A DNA stretch of 64,000 nt from Desarmillaria ectypa (taxonomy: Eukaryota; Basidiomycota; Agaricomycetes; Agaricales; Physalacriaceae). Positions 27,970 to 39,307 of this stretch are shown here, in pieces (within the stretch, counting starts at the first letter, position 1; every line of letters starts with the position of its first letter). The translations under genes and the position numbers were made by a program. The notes beneath the pieces were generated by a model. The model was not told the origin of the DNA, did no database searches, and saw only the letters and a list, made by a program, of their open reading frames with translations. The DNA lies in the NCBI GenBank assembly GCA_030407005.1, contig JAUDYN010000008.1:1736001-1800000 (forward strand), given 5' to 3'.

Positions 27970-30327
27970 ACGCAGACGCCTCCATAGGATTATCTCTCCC
28001 TACTCTTCAGCTTTCTCTTCAATCTTGACTGAATCTGTCTCTGAAGTCCATTTTCATCCGTAAACTTGTGCAAAAAGTCGATCTACGGTTAGTAGTCCTC
28101 GCACTTAGCTCTCTCTTTCTGACAACCTCATAGCATAATGCCCATTATTTTGCTGTTGTATCTTCTGAGTTTCTTCGACAGGTAATTTTCCGTGCTCATA
28201 GCAGTGCGATCTCATATCCATCATGTACTAGGTCCAATATGACTCCGGCAAAGCACGGTAGATGAAATGTTCTACTGTTCGTTTTTGTAATAATCCTTCA
28301 ATGCCATGTTTTCTCAGCATCATTGGCTTAGCAACTGTAAGTTTCCGGAATACCTTTTCGTTGATGCGCTCATGGGCCCGTCTCAAGGATATCCATCTTT
28401 CTCCATCAGCGTACAACACGGCTCTCGCTATATACTTTATTGCGTACGTTTTATTTGAGGCGCCCCCTAATGTAAGTCAACACAGGTCTGTCAAAAATCA
28501 GACTCACATTGTTTTATATCGTGTAGAAATCATGTTCAGCTTCTGAAGTTCCATTGTTGCCTAGCTTGAAAAGGTTTAATCCACAAATATAGTTACAACT
28601 CTAACGTTTGCTTGGGGAGTCGTCAGCATTGGCAAAGGCCTCGTCACAAATCAAGCAGGCCTGCTGGGAATACGGTTCTGTACGGTAACATCATTTCCTT
28701 GTTCTGCCGCCGAGGCTCAGACCGTGCTGCATAGTATTGGGGGTTACAGAAGCAGGTCTATTTCCCGGCTCCATTTTTCTGTTTTCCGTGTATTACCGGA
28801 AGCAAGCCCGAATCAGACTGCTCACAATTTTTTGACCGAGATTTTGACTAGACGTGAACGGGTCGCCACATTTTTCGGTGGAGCTACACTCGCTGGAGCT
28901 TTTGGAGGTCAGTTTAGTGGATCGTTCGGCATCTTTCATTGACGATGCTGTCTAGGTATCCTTGCCTACGCCATTGATAAAATGGATGGAGTCGGCGGAC
29001 GACGCGGCTGACAATGGCAGTCTCTCCGACTTGACGTCGTGACTTTTCATTAACATTGGATGAAATCGACAGGATTTTCATCGTCGAAAGCACTTTGATG
29101 GTCATTGTTTCATTGGTCGCCTACTTCATTGTTCCGACTTGGTCGCACACAGCGAAATTTATGGGCCTTAATTTTTCCTTATCTGAATCACTCTAACTAG
29201 TTACCCTTTAGCTCACTGCTGGTGAGCGGAGCAGACTACTAACAAGGCTGAAAGCCAATTCAGAAGCGAGCCATGATGAACATTTCCGGTGGTTTATGTT
29301 CGACACGCCATCAATGATCATAGTTTCTCCTTCGTCCTGTACACCCTCAGCCTCTTCATGGTAAGTCAATGATGACCTAAAAGTCTTGTTGAGCTTGCTA
29401 CATTGAGAGTAATAGCCAACTATCATCGTTGGCCTCGGTTTCGGGAGCTGGCAAGCGCAGCTGTATGCAGTCGACTATGAAATATTTCCTCGGTGTTTTT
29501 GACATCGCACATCATAACAGCATGACAGTACCACCGAACGCCCTCGCGAGTATATCCATTTGGATAACAACATGGTTGTCCTCGAGATACAATCTCCGAG
29601 CACCATTCATCATCGCATCAGCGATGGTGGCCATCATTGGTGCGCAAATCTTTCTTTTTTTTTTTTTCACCAGGGCATAATACTGATGTGATAACATCAT
29701 TCTGTGTGAGCTCCGGTCATCACATCCTTGCGCGCAGGGTACATTACTCTACTTACCGCAAAAACTCATAAGTCAGTATCCTTTGATCGTATCCAGGCTG
29801 CACGCCTCACACTCATCAAAATTGAGGCCGACAGCCAGTGTACCTGTGTACATTTTGCAGCCGCGGGAGTGTATACAGGCAACGCACTGTTGTTGAGGTC
29901 AGATCGCAAAACGATGTCCCTTGATGGACCTTTTTTCGCCTTTGTTTTCCAGCTGGCCTGGCGAGAACGTTTCAGGGCAAACGAAACGTGCCATAGCAGT
30001 CGCCACGCAAATAACAATCGGTGACCTCGGCGCGGTTGCGGGGTGAGGCTTGAGCGAATGAATTCGATGCTTATGATTATATTTATTATGGCGCTCATTG
30101 ATGTTTTAGCAAACAGACTTCACATCACACAACTACCGCGACCTTCATTTCATTTCTATTGGTTACCTCCCTTTCGCCATTGTAGTGACAGCATACCTAT
30201 GGGCGTGGATGTTCAGGAAAAATAGACACGAGCACTACGCAAGGATTTGGGCAAAGAGGTTGACCTTAGTGAGGAGGACTGACTGAAACTAGGAGGTCGT
30301 GATGTCAATTACCGATACATCTTATGA
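27970..30327 (+). pseudogene. Decayed MFS transporter of the allantoate/anion permease (Dal5-like) family
   Basis: Family-typical blocks appear in order but in different frames and broken by stops: IMPIILLLYLLSFFDRSN (about 28130-28240), TDIHLSPSAYNTALAIYFIA YVLFEAPPN, FAWGVVSIGKGLVTNQAGLL, GVTEAGLFPGSIFLF, ERVATFFGGATLAGAFGG, GILAYAIDKMDGVGGRRG, IVESTLMVIVSLVAYFIVPT, LLTRLKANSEASHDEHFRWF, IIVGLGFGSWQAQLYAVDY, AWLSSRYNLRAPFIIASAMV, GVYTGNALLLSWPGENVSGQ and TKRAIAVATQITIGDLGAVA. Breaks seen: the frame changes within SNM..GKAR near 28235; two stops lie near 28838-28855; Trp-to-TGA at 29009-29011 (after GRRG); Trp-to-TGA at 30280-30282 (in SEED*LKLG). Several introns still look functional. It was a 12-helix proton symporter for a small organic nutrient and is not functional as read. 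Confidence 0.85.
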
Positions 30328-30487
30328 CTACGGTGCATGTAAATAACTAAATACGAATATTAGGATAAAAGTGCTATACCGATGAAGAGACCCAATGAGC
30401 ATGATGAGGAGTGGAAATATAATATTATGAGTGGATATATAAGTATCACGAAATGCAATGCAATGATACGAAGAGCTAGAAAAATCG

Positions 30488-33400
30488 TTACTTTGAGGTC
30501 TTGCGCCTCTTAGACCTTGCAGTCTGGCAATAATAATCGTCGTCGTCAATGTCGCTAAGACTATGGTCCGTCATACAATCAAGCCCTTTGCGCTTGTCTT
30601 CGTCAATTTTGCGTAACAGACGCAAATGCGTCGACAGAGATCTGAAAAACTCATTCTGGCATGTCACGTCAGTATTGATGGTGGCTCTGGGGAACAATGA
30701 CAGACCTTATACACACGGACCCTTGCATTGGGTCCGGCCTCCTTCGTGAGTTTTCTCTTCTGCTCTTGATGCTGTGGGAATGCGTGAGTAAGTTATGTCC
30801 GCACAAATTCAGCAACACAAACCTTGGCCCGTTCCGTCTTCAACAGCTCGCCCAAATGCTTCACCCACAGACGCAAGTTCCCTTCTGCCTGCTTCATTTT
30901 CATATCGTAGTCTTCATCATCTTCAACAGCAATGGCCTCGTCATCTGATCCAGGAACAATATAGGATCGGACTGTGACCGCCGCACTCCTACGAGGTCTC
31001 TTCCTCCCACGAGGAGACCCAGAGGCTGGGTCGCGTTCCGGTGCCACTGAACTGATGGGGATATTGGCCGGAGACGACTCCTTTTTCACCTCAACCTTGC
31101 TGTAAAGCTTCCGTGCGTTATCGGACTTGGGTATGTATTCATCTTCGCTGAAGAAGAACTCTGCACCTGATTCTATGTCGCGGTAGAGTTGATTACACTG
31201 GTATCAGAGTCAGCAGAGTTACAATGTCCGACCGATTGAGTTAACTCACGGGTGCTCTTCGTAAGCGGGCAAGTATTTGAAAGTGTTTGAGCGTTATTGG
31301 CACACGCTGAGCACGTCCAGCGACACCTAGGTATTCGTTAAGGATCTGAGAAGGAGTTAGCAACACTAAAAAGAAAGAGATATTATACATACGACTGAAT
31401 TTTCATTAATAATGGCATGGGTCATAAAAACAGCTGTTACGCTGCTTCTGGGTCCGAATTCAGCCTTAATCCATTTAGCAACGTGCATTTGGTCTGGATA
31501 AGTTTAATGAGTATCTCAGGTACTTGGGCAGTATTCGGACCTACCGTGAGGGATATATGTAGGAGGGGTGACAGGTATCGTGTCGAAGATCATTCTTCGG
31601 CGCGACCTTGCTGGAACCAACTCGTCTTGTCGGATCATGGCCGACAAAGGTTCTTGCCCAATTTGACCCTAGTGATATATCGGTTAAACACATTCATACA
31701 ATAAGAATAAGAGTATGCGAGACACACAAGAACCTGAAGTGGGGAGACCGTTTCACGGCCAACCTCCGTGGAGCTAGATGAGGCCAACTCAGAAGACAAG
31801 CATCCCTTGTCATGAGCTTCGCGAGGGATAACCTTGCGATCCGGACGACTGTTCCAGAAGTATTCGTCGTCGTCGTTCGTTCTGAAGTATGGTCGACAGA
31901 GTCTAGCGTCGTAGTTTGAGCAGTCGTCAGGCAGGTCGGCCAGATGCACTTGATGAGTACCAAGAGTCGACTGTATGATGGCGCCACGGACACAAGGGAA
32001 CTCCTCACAGAGTTTCTTCAACATTTTCCCCTGGTGTCAAGTACACGGATTAAGAAATGTTCTCAAAATCTGGATTCAAAAATTGTGCACCTTGCTTTCA
32101 ATCTCCATGCATCGACTGGTGACTTCTTGAACGATGGCTGTCACCTCTGCGGCGGTCATTCCTTTTTGCCCAGTCACCTCTGATATCATTTCCTTGTTCA
32201 TGTACTCTATCAGTCCGCGATACTTTTCCGTGTAGGGATATATCAGGAGATTGTACAGGTCCGTCTTGGTCAACACACCAATCTTCAGAGTGTCAAGGCG
32301 TTCTTGGATGGTGGCGGCATTCATCTGGAAGCCGCCAGAAGTGAAGACAGTCATAAGCATGACCAGTCGAACAACGGGATCAGAAGAAGGGAAATCAGCA
32401 TAGAGATGCTGAAGAGCCTCTTGAGTCTGCGGCAATGTTATTGATGAGGTCTTCAAAAAGAGCTAAAAGGACACGTGAGTGGACAGTATGAACTCCAAGA
32501 CTTTGTCATACTTTTAAAAGATCCTCGACGAGGGTCCTTAGAGAGGTCAGTATTTGCAAATAGTTCATTGACGAAGACTTACGGAAGATCAAAGAGCAAG
32601 TCCCCTGATTTGTTCAGCTGCTTCAAAGCTGCGTAGCCATGAGCATTGTATTTCGCTTCCATACATACCTCTGCGGCAACTGTACGGCTCACATACATCC
32701 TATATAAAGGTTGGAACAAAGTAAATAAACACCAGGTCGAGTGGACGTACGTGGAATCAAGCCTGCAAAGCTCCTTCACGTTATTTAGAACATCATCGAC
32801 GCTCCTTTCTGACACTTTCTCGAACATCTTCCGGAAAATGAAATTTCGGTACTGCAAACTCGTTACTACATCATCAAGGGACGAAACAATATATCAAACC
32901 TTGCTGTCCATGAAGAAACCATTGGATACCGCGTAGGGGAGCAAGCGTGGCTCTAATGCCAGTGCCAATGGAAACTGGGCCATCAAAGGATCCTATTACC
33001 GGTGAGTTATAAGGAGCGATTATTGGGCATGATGTTTACCTTGTGAGAGAAGGGAATGAACTTGAAACGAGTCAGTAGAGCCCGGGGTATAAGTATGGGA
33101 CGTACATACATTGTACTTGTCGAGAATATCCCGTACAGTCTCCCAATTAACTCGTCGTGCTTGCGGTGGGAACCGACTTTCTTGCAGAAACCAAGTGAAT
33201 ATGGTACCATCGTCTTCCGACTGCCAAGAAGATCAAAACCCAGGATATGATTCTATAATATGAAGGGGGCCGCACCTTGCCTCGAGGTATATCGCCGTAC
33301 GTATCCGCCGCCAACTTGAGAAAATATGTGAACACCGAGAGAGGGACAGTCCGCACCCAGGGCGTTTTGATGAAATGCGACCGGGTATGGAAGTAGTGAT

Positions 33401-33803
33401 GGAAGGCAACCTGTATTAGATATCGCGAGAGGTGTGCACCGCTGGTCATCAAAATCTAATGTAGGTAATCACAGGTGTAATGATGAAGGCATCAGCTCCC
33501 TGAACACCGACGGAAGAGGATCAAACGCACGTCAAGAACTCTCTCTGTGAGAATTTTCCCCCGACCGAGGGCTTGAAACATGGCCTGGGTTGGGCCATAG
33601 CGGGTAAGGAAGTAATGGGCTCGAACGTAAGGGACTTGGGAGAACTGGTAGAAACGTTTGGAGGCCATGGTAAGAGAGCCTGGGTCGGTAAGCTCGTAGA
33701 ATATTAGCTGAAGGACATCGTCTGCGAGAAAAAGCATAAACATCATGAGACATGGGCTGTAGCATGGAGGCGGCCCGTCGCACTAACCGCAGAGGCGTTC
33801 CAT
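30488..33803 (-). CDS. Large basidiomycete nuclear protein with F-box-like N terminus
   Basis: The start at 33803 reads MERLCDDVLQLIFYELTDPG, an F-box-like helix pair. It continues SLTMASKRFYQFSQVPYVRA, YFLTRYGPTQAMFQALGRGK, FIKTPWVRTVPLSVFTYFLK, DKYNFIPFSHKDPLMAQFPL, YRNFIFRKMFEKVSERSVDD and VVRLVMLMTVFTSGGFQMNA, a long alpha-helical body. The C-terminal third is charged and low in complexity, with a bipartite basic stretch (SPRGRKRPRRSAAVTVRSY). It ends YKNEFFRSLSTHLRLLRKID, EDKRKG and SKRRKTSK, all nuclear-localisation-like. About ten short introns. An F-box suggests a ubiquitin-ligase adaptor role, but no substrate domain is recognised. I believe it is conserved in mushrooms as an unnamed protein. 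No broken frame was found, unlike its neighbours on both sides. Confidence 0.75.
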
Positions 33804-34135
33804 ATCGAGAGAAAGAGCTGCAAGTTGTTGGCTCAAGCGTGTGTAAAGGAATGACGGGCGGGGGAACGCTGAGCTTGCTGCTGAAGATGATGACAAGGAA
33901 GGAATAGAATCGTGGTAAAAGTCAAGAGAGCAAATTGGTGCTGCAACTCCGATCCGACGGTAGTACTGTTACAGATGCCAAATCTGGGTCACCTACCCCC
34001 GGACCGGCCATGACATATTGAAAGGAACTGGCGTATCCTAATTGAAAGGAACATTGAATTCAAACATATCTTCCTCAATCGCATTCAGTGCCCTTCATTT
34101 TGTCTTTCTGGTAATATTCTCAGAGTTGAATCTAT

Positions 34136-35304
34136 TCAAAACATTCGAACGTAGTAGCTTTTCCATACTCTCCAAGGTAGCTTCCAGTCTCTCAGCTGCA
34201 GTTTTGGCTCAAAAGCGTTAAAGTTTGCCTTCTCGAGCCGACCGAGGATGCTCGCAACAGATGCCTATCCAAAAAATAAGCACTCCGCTTAGATCGAAGA
34301 AAATTTTCAAGTGAGCATACTCCTGCCATAAAGACCGGCATCACCGTCCGGGGAACTTTGCCTTCAAATCCGTCCTCCTTGAACATACTTCGGGCAGTTT
34401 GGAGGTGGTCATTGGTCAACGTAGCCAGCTCAAACGCCGCATCCTCAATACCCCGTGCATCACCGCCCTTGCGAAACACATCCTCCTGCACGACCCGGTG
34501 CTTTGCAGTGATCTCTGCTGGTATGATCATCCTACCGTTTGCGGCATGGAAGGGGAGTGCTCGCAAGAGGGTGGCGAAGGTTTGGGAGATGCCCAGGTGA
34601 GATGCGGCATGTGACAGAGTAGAAGATGAGGAGGCTGAGAATAGCGAGAGTAAAAGATACAACAGAGTCGAAGAGGTCGCCTCCGCGTGGGCCGTCAGAG
34701 AATCGGTTGTTAGGTGGACCGAAGCATACAACTCAGCGTCCTTGGAATAGGAACTGACTCAGAGTGAGCATAACCAGCGCAAAGTACGGAGACCTTACAC
34801 GAGCGTCAATTATACGTTTCAGGTGGTATGCAGGTAGATGCGCCCTTTGACAAGCATCATACAGGGCCATAGCAATTGGATGCCGAGGAGGACTACCCTA
34901 CAATGGTGAACGGTCAACTGACGTTCCAGCGTCCGAACGGAGCCGAGAGACGCACATCGGAGAAACTTTTGATAGCATCGCGCCAAAACTGCATTCGCAT
35001 TTGACCAATCATGGGATTCGAGACGCTGTCCTGCACCATTGCCAACTCCACCTACCAGAGCTAAGTGTACATTATCAGGGAGCCGATGTCCACCCACAGA
35101 AAAGGCTTTGAGGGCAAAGTAAGCAGGCCGCAATTCTGTCGGGTAGAATGGTGACACGAGAAAAGACTCATAGTCATTTTTGCGGACAAAGTCGGCACAA
35201 TACTGGTTAGGTCGCTCGACACCGGCTTCGACAGTGGACAGACATCGCTTTGAGAATGGTAGTTGTCGAAGGTTACCGATGTGCCGGAGGGTCATGATAG
35301 TCAT
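34136..35304 (-). CDS. NDUFAF6-like squalene/phytoene-synthase-fold protein, complex I assembly
   Basis: The N terminus MTIMTLRHIGNLRQLPFSKR is basic and Leu/Arg-rich, consistent with mitochondrial import; an ATG four codons later is an alternative start. Then ADFVRKNDYESFLVSPFYPT, ELRPAYFALKAFSVELAMVQ, DSVSNPMIGQMRMQFWRDAI, GSPPRHPIAMALYDACQRAH, PAYHLKRIIDARDAELYA and TLSHAASHLGISQTFATLLR follow. The protein closes EKANFNAFEPKLQLRDWKLP WRVWKSYYVRMF at 34136. This is the class I isoprenoid-synthase fold lacking the canonical Asp-rich pairs, as in NDUFAF6, which is needed for complex I assembly in animals; the role in fungi is inferred. Five GT-AG introns. Only 56 bases separate its start from that of PSF1. 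Confidence 0.85.
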
Positions 35305-35360
35305 GGTGGTGCAGAACGTAGGCAATAACGTGACCGTAATTCCCTTTCACTTTCACCACC
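35305..35360. promoter_or_regulatory. Very short divergent promoter between NDUFAF6-like gene and PSF1
   Basis: The two start codons point away from each other across 56 bases. The segment contains C/T runs (CCCTTTCACTTTCACCACC) next to PSF1 and no TATA-like box. Both transcripts' 5' leaders must be very short, or must overlap the other gene. Confidence 0.45.
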
Positions 35361-35966
35361 ATGAACGATACGCGCCAATTTGGTGACCTTGCCACTCAGC
35401 TCGTCACAGAATCGCGTCGCTCGACGCATACCGACAATTTACTCAAGTACAACGACTCTCTCGTTCGCTCCATCATACGCGAGCAGCGCGACCTTGAAAA
35501 GGCCGCCCAAGCGCTCGCTACCGACGCCGATCCCGACAATTTGCCGCCTGCTCTGCTCATCTACCAAACTGCAATCAGCCGTAACAAGCGATGTCTACTA
35601 GCGTATCACACCCATCGTCTTGATCGCCTCAAAGACATGTACTGGGCAGTGGGCGGGGCACTCCCTCACATTTTATCCAACTCCGATGTCCGGGGCAAGC
35701 TTTCTCCTCATGAAGTCGACTATCTACGTCAATATAACGGCACTGTCATGGAGTTTCGCGGAGAATTTTCATACGAGCTCGACATCATGGCCGGAATCAC
35801 AAATCCGCCTAAGGATCTTTTAGTTCTTGTGCATGTCGTTAGGGACTGCGGGGTTATCCAGACAGAGCAAGGGAGCATCGACTTTCAGAAGGGTCAACGA
35901 TTTATGGTCCGGAGAGCAGACATCGAGCATCTCATTGTTCAAGGTTACTTGGAGGAGGTTTCATAG
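35361..35966 (+). CDS. PSF1: GINS complex subunit Psf1, DNA replication
   Basis: GINS joins Cdc45 and Mcm2-7 to form the replicative helicase. This single uninterrupted exon encodes 201 residues, the usual Psf1 length. The start MNDTRQFGDLATQLVTESRR follows CACC directly. Family blocks: YNDSLVRSIIREQRDLEKAA, SRNKRCLLAYHTHRLDRLKD, KLSPHEVDYLRQYNGTVMEF, and the C-terminal B-domain PKDLLVLVHVVRDCGVIQTE, DFQKGQRFMVRRADIEHLIV, QGYLEEVS, whose final motif is strongly conserved. Being intronless is notable beside its intron-rich neighbours. The reading is unambiguous. Confidence 0.95.
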   Translation: MNDTRQFGDLATQLVTESRRSTHTDNLLKYNDSLVRSIIREQRDLEKAAQALATDADPDNLPPALLIYQTAISRNKRCLLAYHTHRLDRLKDMYWAVGGALPHILSNSDVRGKLSPHEVDYLRQYNGTVMEFRGEFSYELDIMAGITNPPKDLLVLVHVVRDCGVIQTEQGSIDFQKGQRFMVRRADIEHLIVQGYLEEVS

Positions 35967-37170
35967 GTGGGACGTCATTTTATCTATCAAAATAAAAAAT
36001 GCTCAAGTCAATCCTGGTTGATAGCATAACACTCCGTTTTCCATACCGTCTCTCCAAGATTTCCGAGTATGTAACATGCTTCTCACGTATATCGACTGAT
36101 GTTTATTTAACCTGGCCGCAGAATGTCACGGCTCCATCTTCCTTAACATGCAGAGCCCCACTTGCTCCATGTCCACCATCGCTGTCTGATGACGCTTTTT
36201 GGATGACTTCGAAATACTCAGTCTTCGTTTGGCACCGTTACATGATGCATCTGATTGCTATATTGCAAAAATATCCACATCATGACACGCATAGTCTATC
36301 TGCGGAAATTGTTTCAACCCTTTTCATCTATTCCGACGTGCTGCCTAGCACCGCGTCGGTGAATTACCCGGTGGAAGACATCGCTAGACGTTTGATGCAC
36401 TGATCATCATAATCTCGTGCTATCTTGCGAAGCGAGATGATTTGGTCGGTAAGGGCGGTTAGGTACCCGGCGGACCTCATCACGTCGGGATGTTGGAGTC
36501 GTTGCATTATGACGGAATTCCGAGATGTGGGTGATAGCGGTCCAGCGTTTCTGCGCCACGGATGGTTCCAGCTTGCATGATGCTGTTACAGCTGTCCAGT
36601 CAACAACCAGTGCTATCAACTTCGAAATTTGCAGATAGGGAAAATACACCTGACCATTGTGCGGGGTTGGAGTTAGACAAACAGTTCGTAACTCGGCTGA
36701 TCTCGGGAAAGGTCTCGGATGCGGGGAAACTCGGTATACGCGATGGTGGTGTCATACTTTACTTTATCGAATCGATTCCGTTGAACATAGGCAACTTTCA
36801 TCTGACTATGGGGGAAGAAAGTTTTCGTAGTTGCTGACACGCGCCGCTGGTCACATGGTCGCGAACGTTCCAACCACTTGAGTGCTAGCTGCGCAAGGGC
36901 CTGGCTGTTCCTGAAGGCCTCAACGAGGCCAGGTGCTGTTGATACACCACTTTGAAAGATGGTCCTCCCATTGATCCAATTTCTATCCTGGTCTAATGGA
37001 TAGCAATCCTTGCGCTAACAGGTCTTGAACAGGTATTAGCAGTGGCGTCAGGAATTAGCTCCGGCTCTCTTTGATAACCTCGACAAGCATTCAATGATAT
37101 ACAACTACATGAAGACCTCTACCTCACTCTAGCAATGCACTGGTCTCTTCATTGAGAAATAACAAACCCA
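35967..37170. other. Intergenic region, possibly degraded sequence
   Basis: No supportable gene. Two plus-strand open frames (35999-36403 and 36562-36837) do not resemble any family I know and show no usable introns. The segment may hold remnants related to the decayed genes that follow. Confidence 0.4.
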
Positions 37171-37865
37171 CTATTCGAAGACAATATTCTTCGGATCCAG
37201 GAAATGTAGTGCCCTCACCAACCCAGCCCCTGTTACAGTTCCATGCGTCTCTCCCCCAAACTCGTGGACACGCGCCTAAGAAAATAACACGTTCTTCTTT
37301 TGGAACTGCTTGTACACCTCCATCACATTTTCCTTCGTTGCCTTGTCGACGCGCATGTCTCTGGTTGCAATCATCTACATGTGGATCGGTGACATGCGGA
37401 GGTGATTGCTCATACTCCCCACACGAAAATAGGGCTCTCAGCTTGTATGAGGCTCATTCTCCCTCGCACAACACTCTTCCACTTCCTTCATGATGCGCCT
37501 GTCATTCTACCATATTGATGGACTGATCGGGCAGAAGGTGTCGAATAATCACGGCACATAGATCTTCTGGCAAGTAACGTACAATGTGAACAGCCCACCG
37601 TAGGAATGACCCACAAGACCTCTTGGAAGTTTGCTTATATGATGTGGGGATTCCTTCTGCAACAGCTCCTCAACGGCGGATACAGCTTGCGTATGAAGGT
37701 AAAGAAGCGCGATGCACCCCCATACAAGGTCTCGGATAGCGGTGTCCCGCCATGGGATATGGGTGGTGTGTAAGATGGAGAGGGCAGTGAAAGGATGAAA
37801 ATGTCCGAAGGATATGGTTTATAATTGTGGGATCCAGCGTCCCTCCAAATTATCGGCTATCGACA
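37171..37865 (-). pseudogene. Decayed siderophore esterase (IroE-like alpha/beta hydrolase)
   Basis: Pieces of a PF00756-type esterase are in the right order: TPLSETLYGGASRFFTFIR, then in another frame AVSAVEELLQKESPHHISKL, PRGLVGHSYGGLFTLY with the nucleophile elbow G-H-S-Y-G, LFDTFCPISPSIW, NDRRIMKEVEECCARENEPH, MIATRDMRVDKATKENVMEV, YKQFQKKNV and HEFGGETHGTVTGAGLVRAL with the catalytic His. It ends HFLDPKNIVFE before a stop at 37171. Breaks: a frameshift between FIR and AVEEL near 37690; a stop at the end of the GHSYGG exon; Trp-to-TAG at 37507-37509 in SIW(W)ND; further stops between exons. The N terminus is unclear. In fungi these esterases open imported ferri-siderophores to free iron. 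It faces a siderophore transporter, also broken. Confidence 0.78.
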
Positions 37866-37879
37866 ATGCGGCTCCAAAT

Positions 37880-39020
37880 TCCTGGACATTCTTCTAGGTC
37901 TGAGGACCTATCCAAACAGCCTGGCGTAGTACGTGCAGTATGGACCAAGAAGACATTGGCTGCCGCATTTATTGCGTACATCAATTCAGTTCTTCCAGTT
38001 GTTGCTTTTTGCTGATGTCCTTCTATTAGCTTAGCATTCGTGATGTTTTTCCAGACATTAGAACAATATACGACAAAGGTCTATCAAGCCTATGCTACAA
38101 GCGATGTTTTCGAAACACTCTGCTCGCGGCCTCTGATGTGCTTGAGAAGATCATTACTCTCGTGGCGCACCTCATCACTGCCAATTTATCCGACGTCTTT
38201 GGGCGTACCGAAGGCCTTGCTTTGAATATTTGGCTGATAGTTCTCGGCGAGATCATGAAGGCCGCCAGTCCCAATGTCTAGACGTGGGTTATAGGTTTAT
38301 CTTTTCACGCAAATCTTCGAGAGGCCAGCTGAAATCAAAAACAGGCCGCCGGGGTCTTTTCTACAATTGGAGATGTGGGCTTCGTTTCCTTGCTCAACAT
38401 TTTCATTGCCGATACGACCACCTTCCTCAATCGTGGATTATGGGCCACCATTCCTGAAACCATCGCTTCGATTCCGAGTCTATATATCGGTAGTATTTTC
38501 GGTGGTGCCGTTCTCGACGGTCCATACTGGCGGTGGGAATACGGGATGTGGGCTATCATACTTCCCGTAGCCGCCGCGCCCCTCATTCTCGTCCTCGTCC
38601 TCTGTCAACGCAAAGCTAACCGCCTCACTCACGCCAAGCCCCAGTCGGCTCTCGGCGCCCTCTACCATGACGATCCTTCAAACCCCACCACAATGATGAA
38701 GATATGGAAGCTTATCTGGATGGAGTTGGACTTCGTCGGCGTCCTTCTGCTCGTGGCATCGTTGGCATTGATTCTCATTCTGTTAACTCTGACAGGCACG
38801 GACAGCCCGAGACTTGGTTCTCTCCGGGAATCATCACCATGATCGTCATTGGAGTGGCCCTTTTTGCTGTGTATATTTTCTATGACGCGAAGGTAGCCAC
38901 TAAGCCTTTGATTCCATATAGGCTTGCAAGGGAGCGTACCTTGGTGTTTGCCTTGTGTCATTGAAATGTTGGACTTCCTCTATTACGCCACTTTCATATT
39001 TTTCTTCCCTCATTTCTCCA
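37880..39020 (+). pseudogene. Decayed and truncated siderophore-iron transporter (MFS, SIT family)
   Basis: Recognisable segments of a 14-helix siderophore/H+ symporter: SEDLSKQPGVVRAVWTKKTL at the N-terminal side, TTKVYQAYATSDVF, LLAASDVLEKIITLVAHLIT, ANLSDVFGRTEGLALNIWLI, VLGEIMKAASPNV, AAGVFSTIGDVGFVSLLNIF, IADTTTFLNRGLWATIPETI, GAVLDGPYWRWEYGMWAIIL, MMKIWKLIWMELDFVGVLLL, GIITMIVIGVALFAVYIFYD and MLDFLYYATFIFF. Breaks: a frameshift between SDVF and LLAASDV near 38115; Gln-to-TAG at 38279-38281 after SPNV; a TGA near 38332; and the whole second half of the protein is missing after about 39020. The DVFGRTE loop identifies the MFS/SIT family. It runs head to head with the esterase remnant. 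Confidence 0.82.
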
Positions 39021-39307
39021 GGTGAGTTACTGTTTTGATACATTTTTAATAACTTCATTTCACTTGGGCTCGGACTTGAACTCGGGGTTCGCAAACCGTC
39101 CGTTCTAGTTTGCGGACAGTATTGGATTGGAGACACGAGACCATCTTTGAACTTCTCAGCTATTAGATTCATATAGACCAGACGGACATCTTTTTCCGGG
39201 GTGTGAATGATTCTAGCTTCATAGGTTCCTGGATTTCGCTTGCAAAAGGGTATAAAAACTGGAAGATAATATCTCGCATTTCTTCACTCCTACCTACCCA
39301 ACCAACA

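Noticed and set aside
35999..36403. 134-residue plus-strand open frame after PSF1
   Set aside because: No domain, no introns, no homology I recognise, and composition unlike the coding neighbours; left as intergenic.
36990..37050. tRNA-like segment (TGGTCTAATGGATAGCAATC)
   Set aside because: It resembles an A box, but no matching B box (GGTTCGANTCC) or foldable acceptor stem follows.
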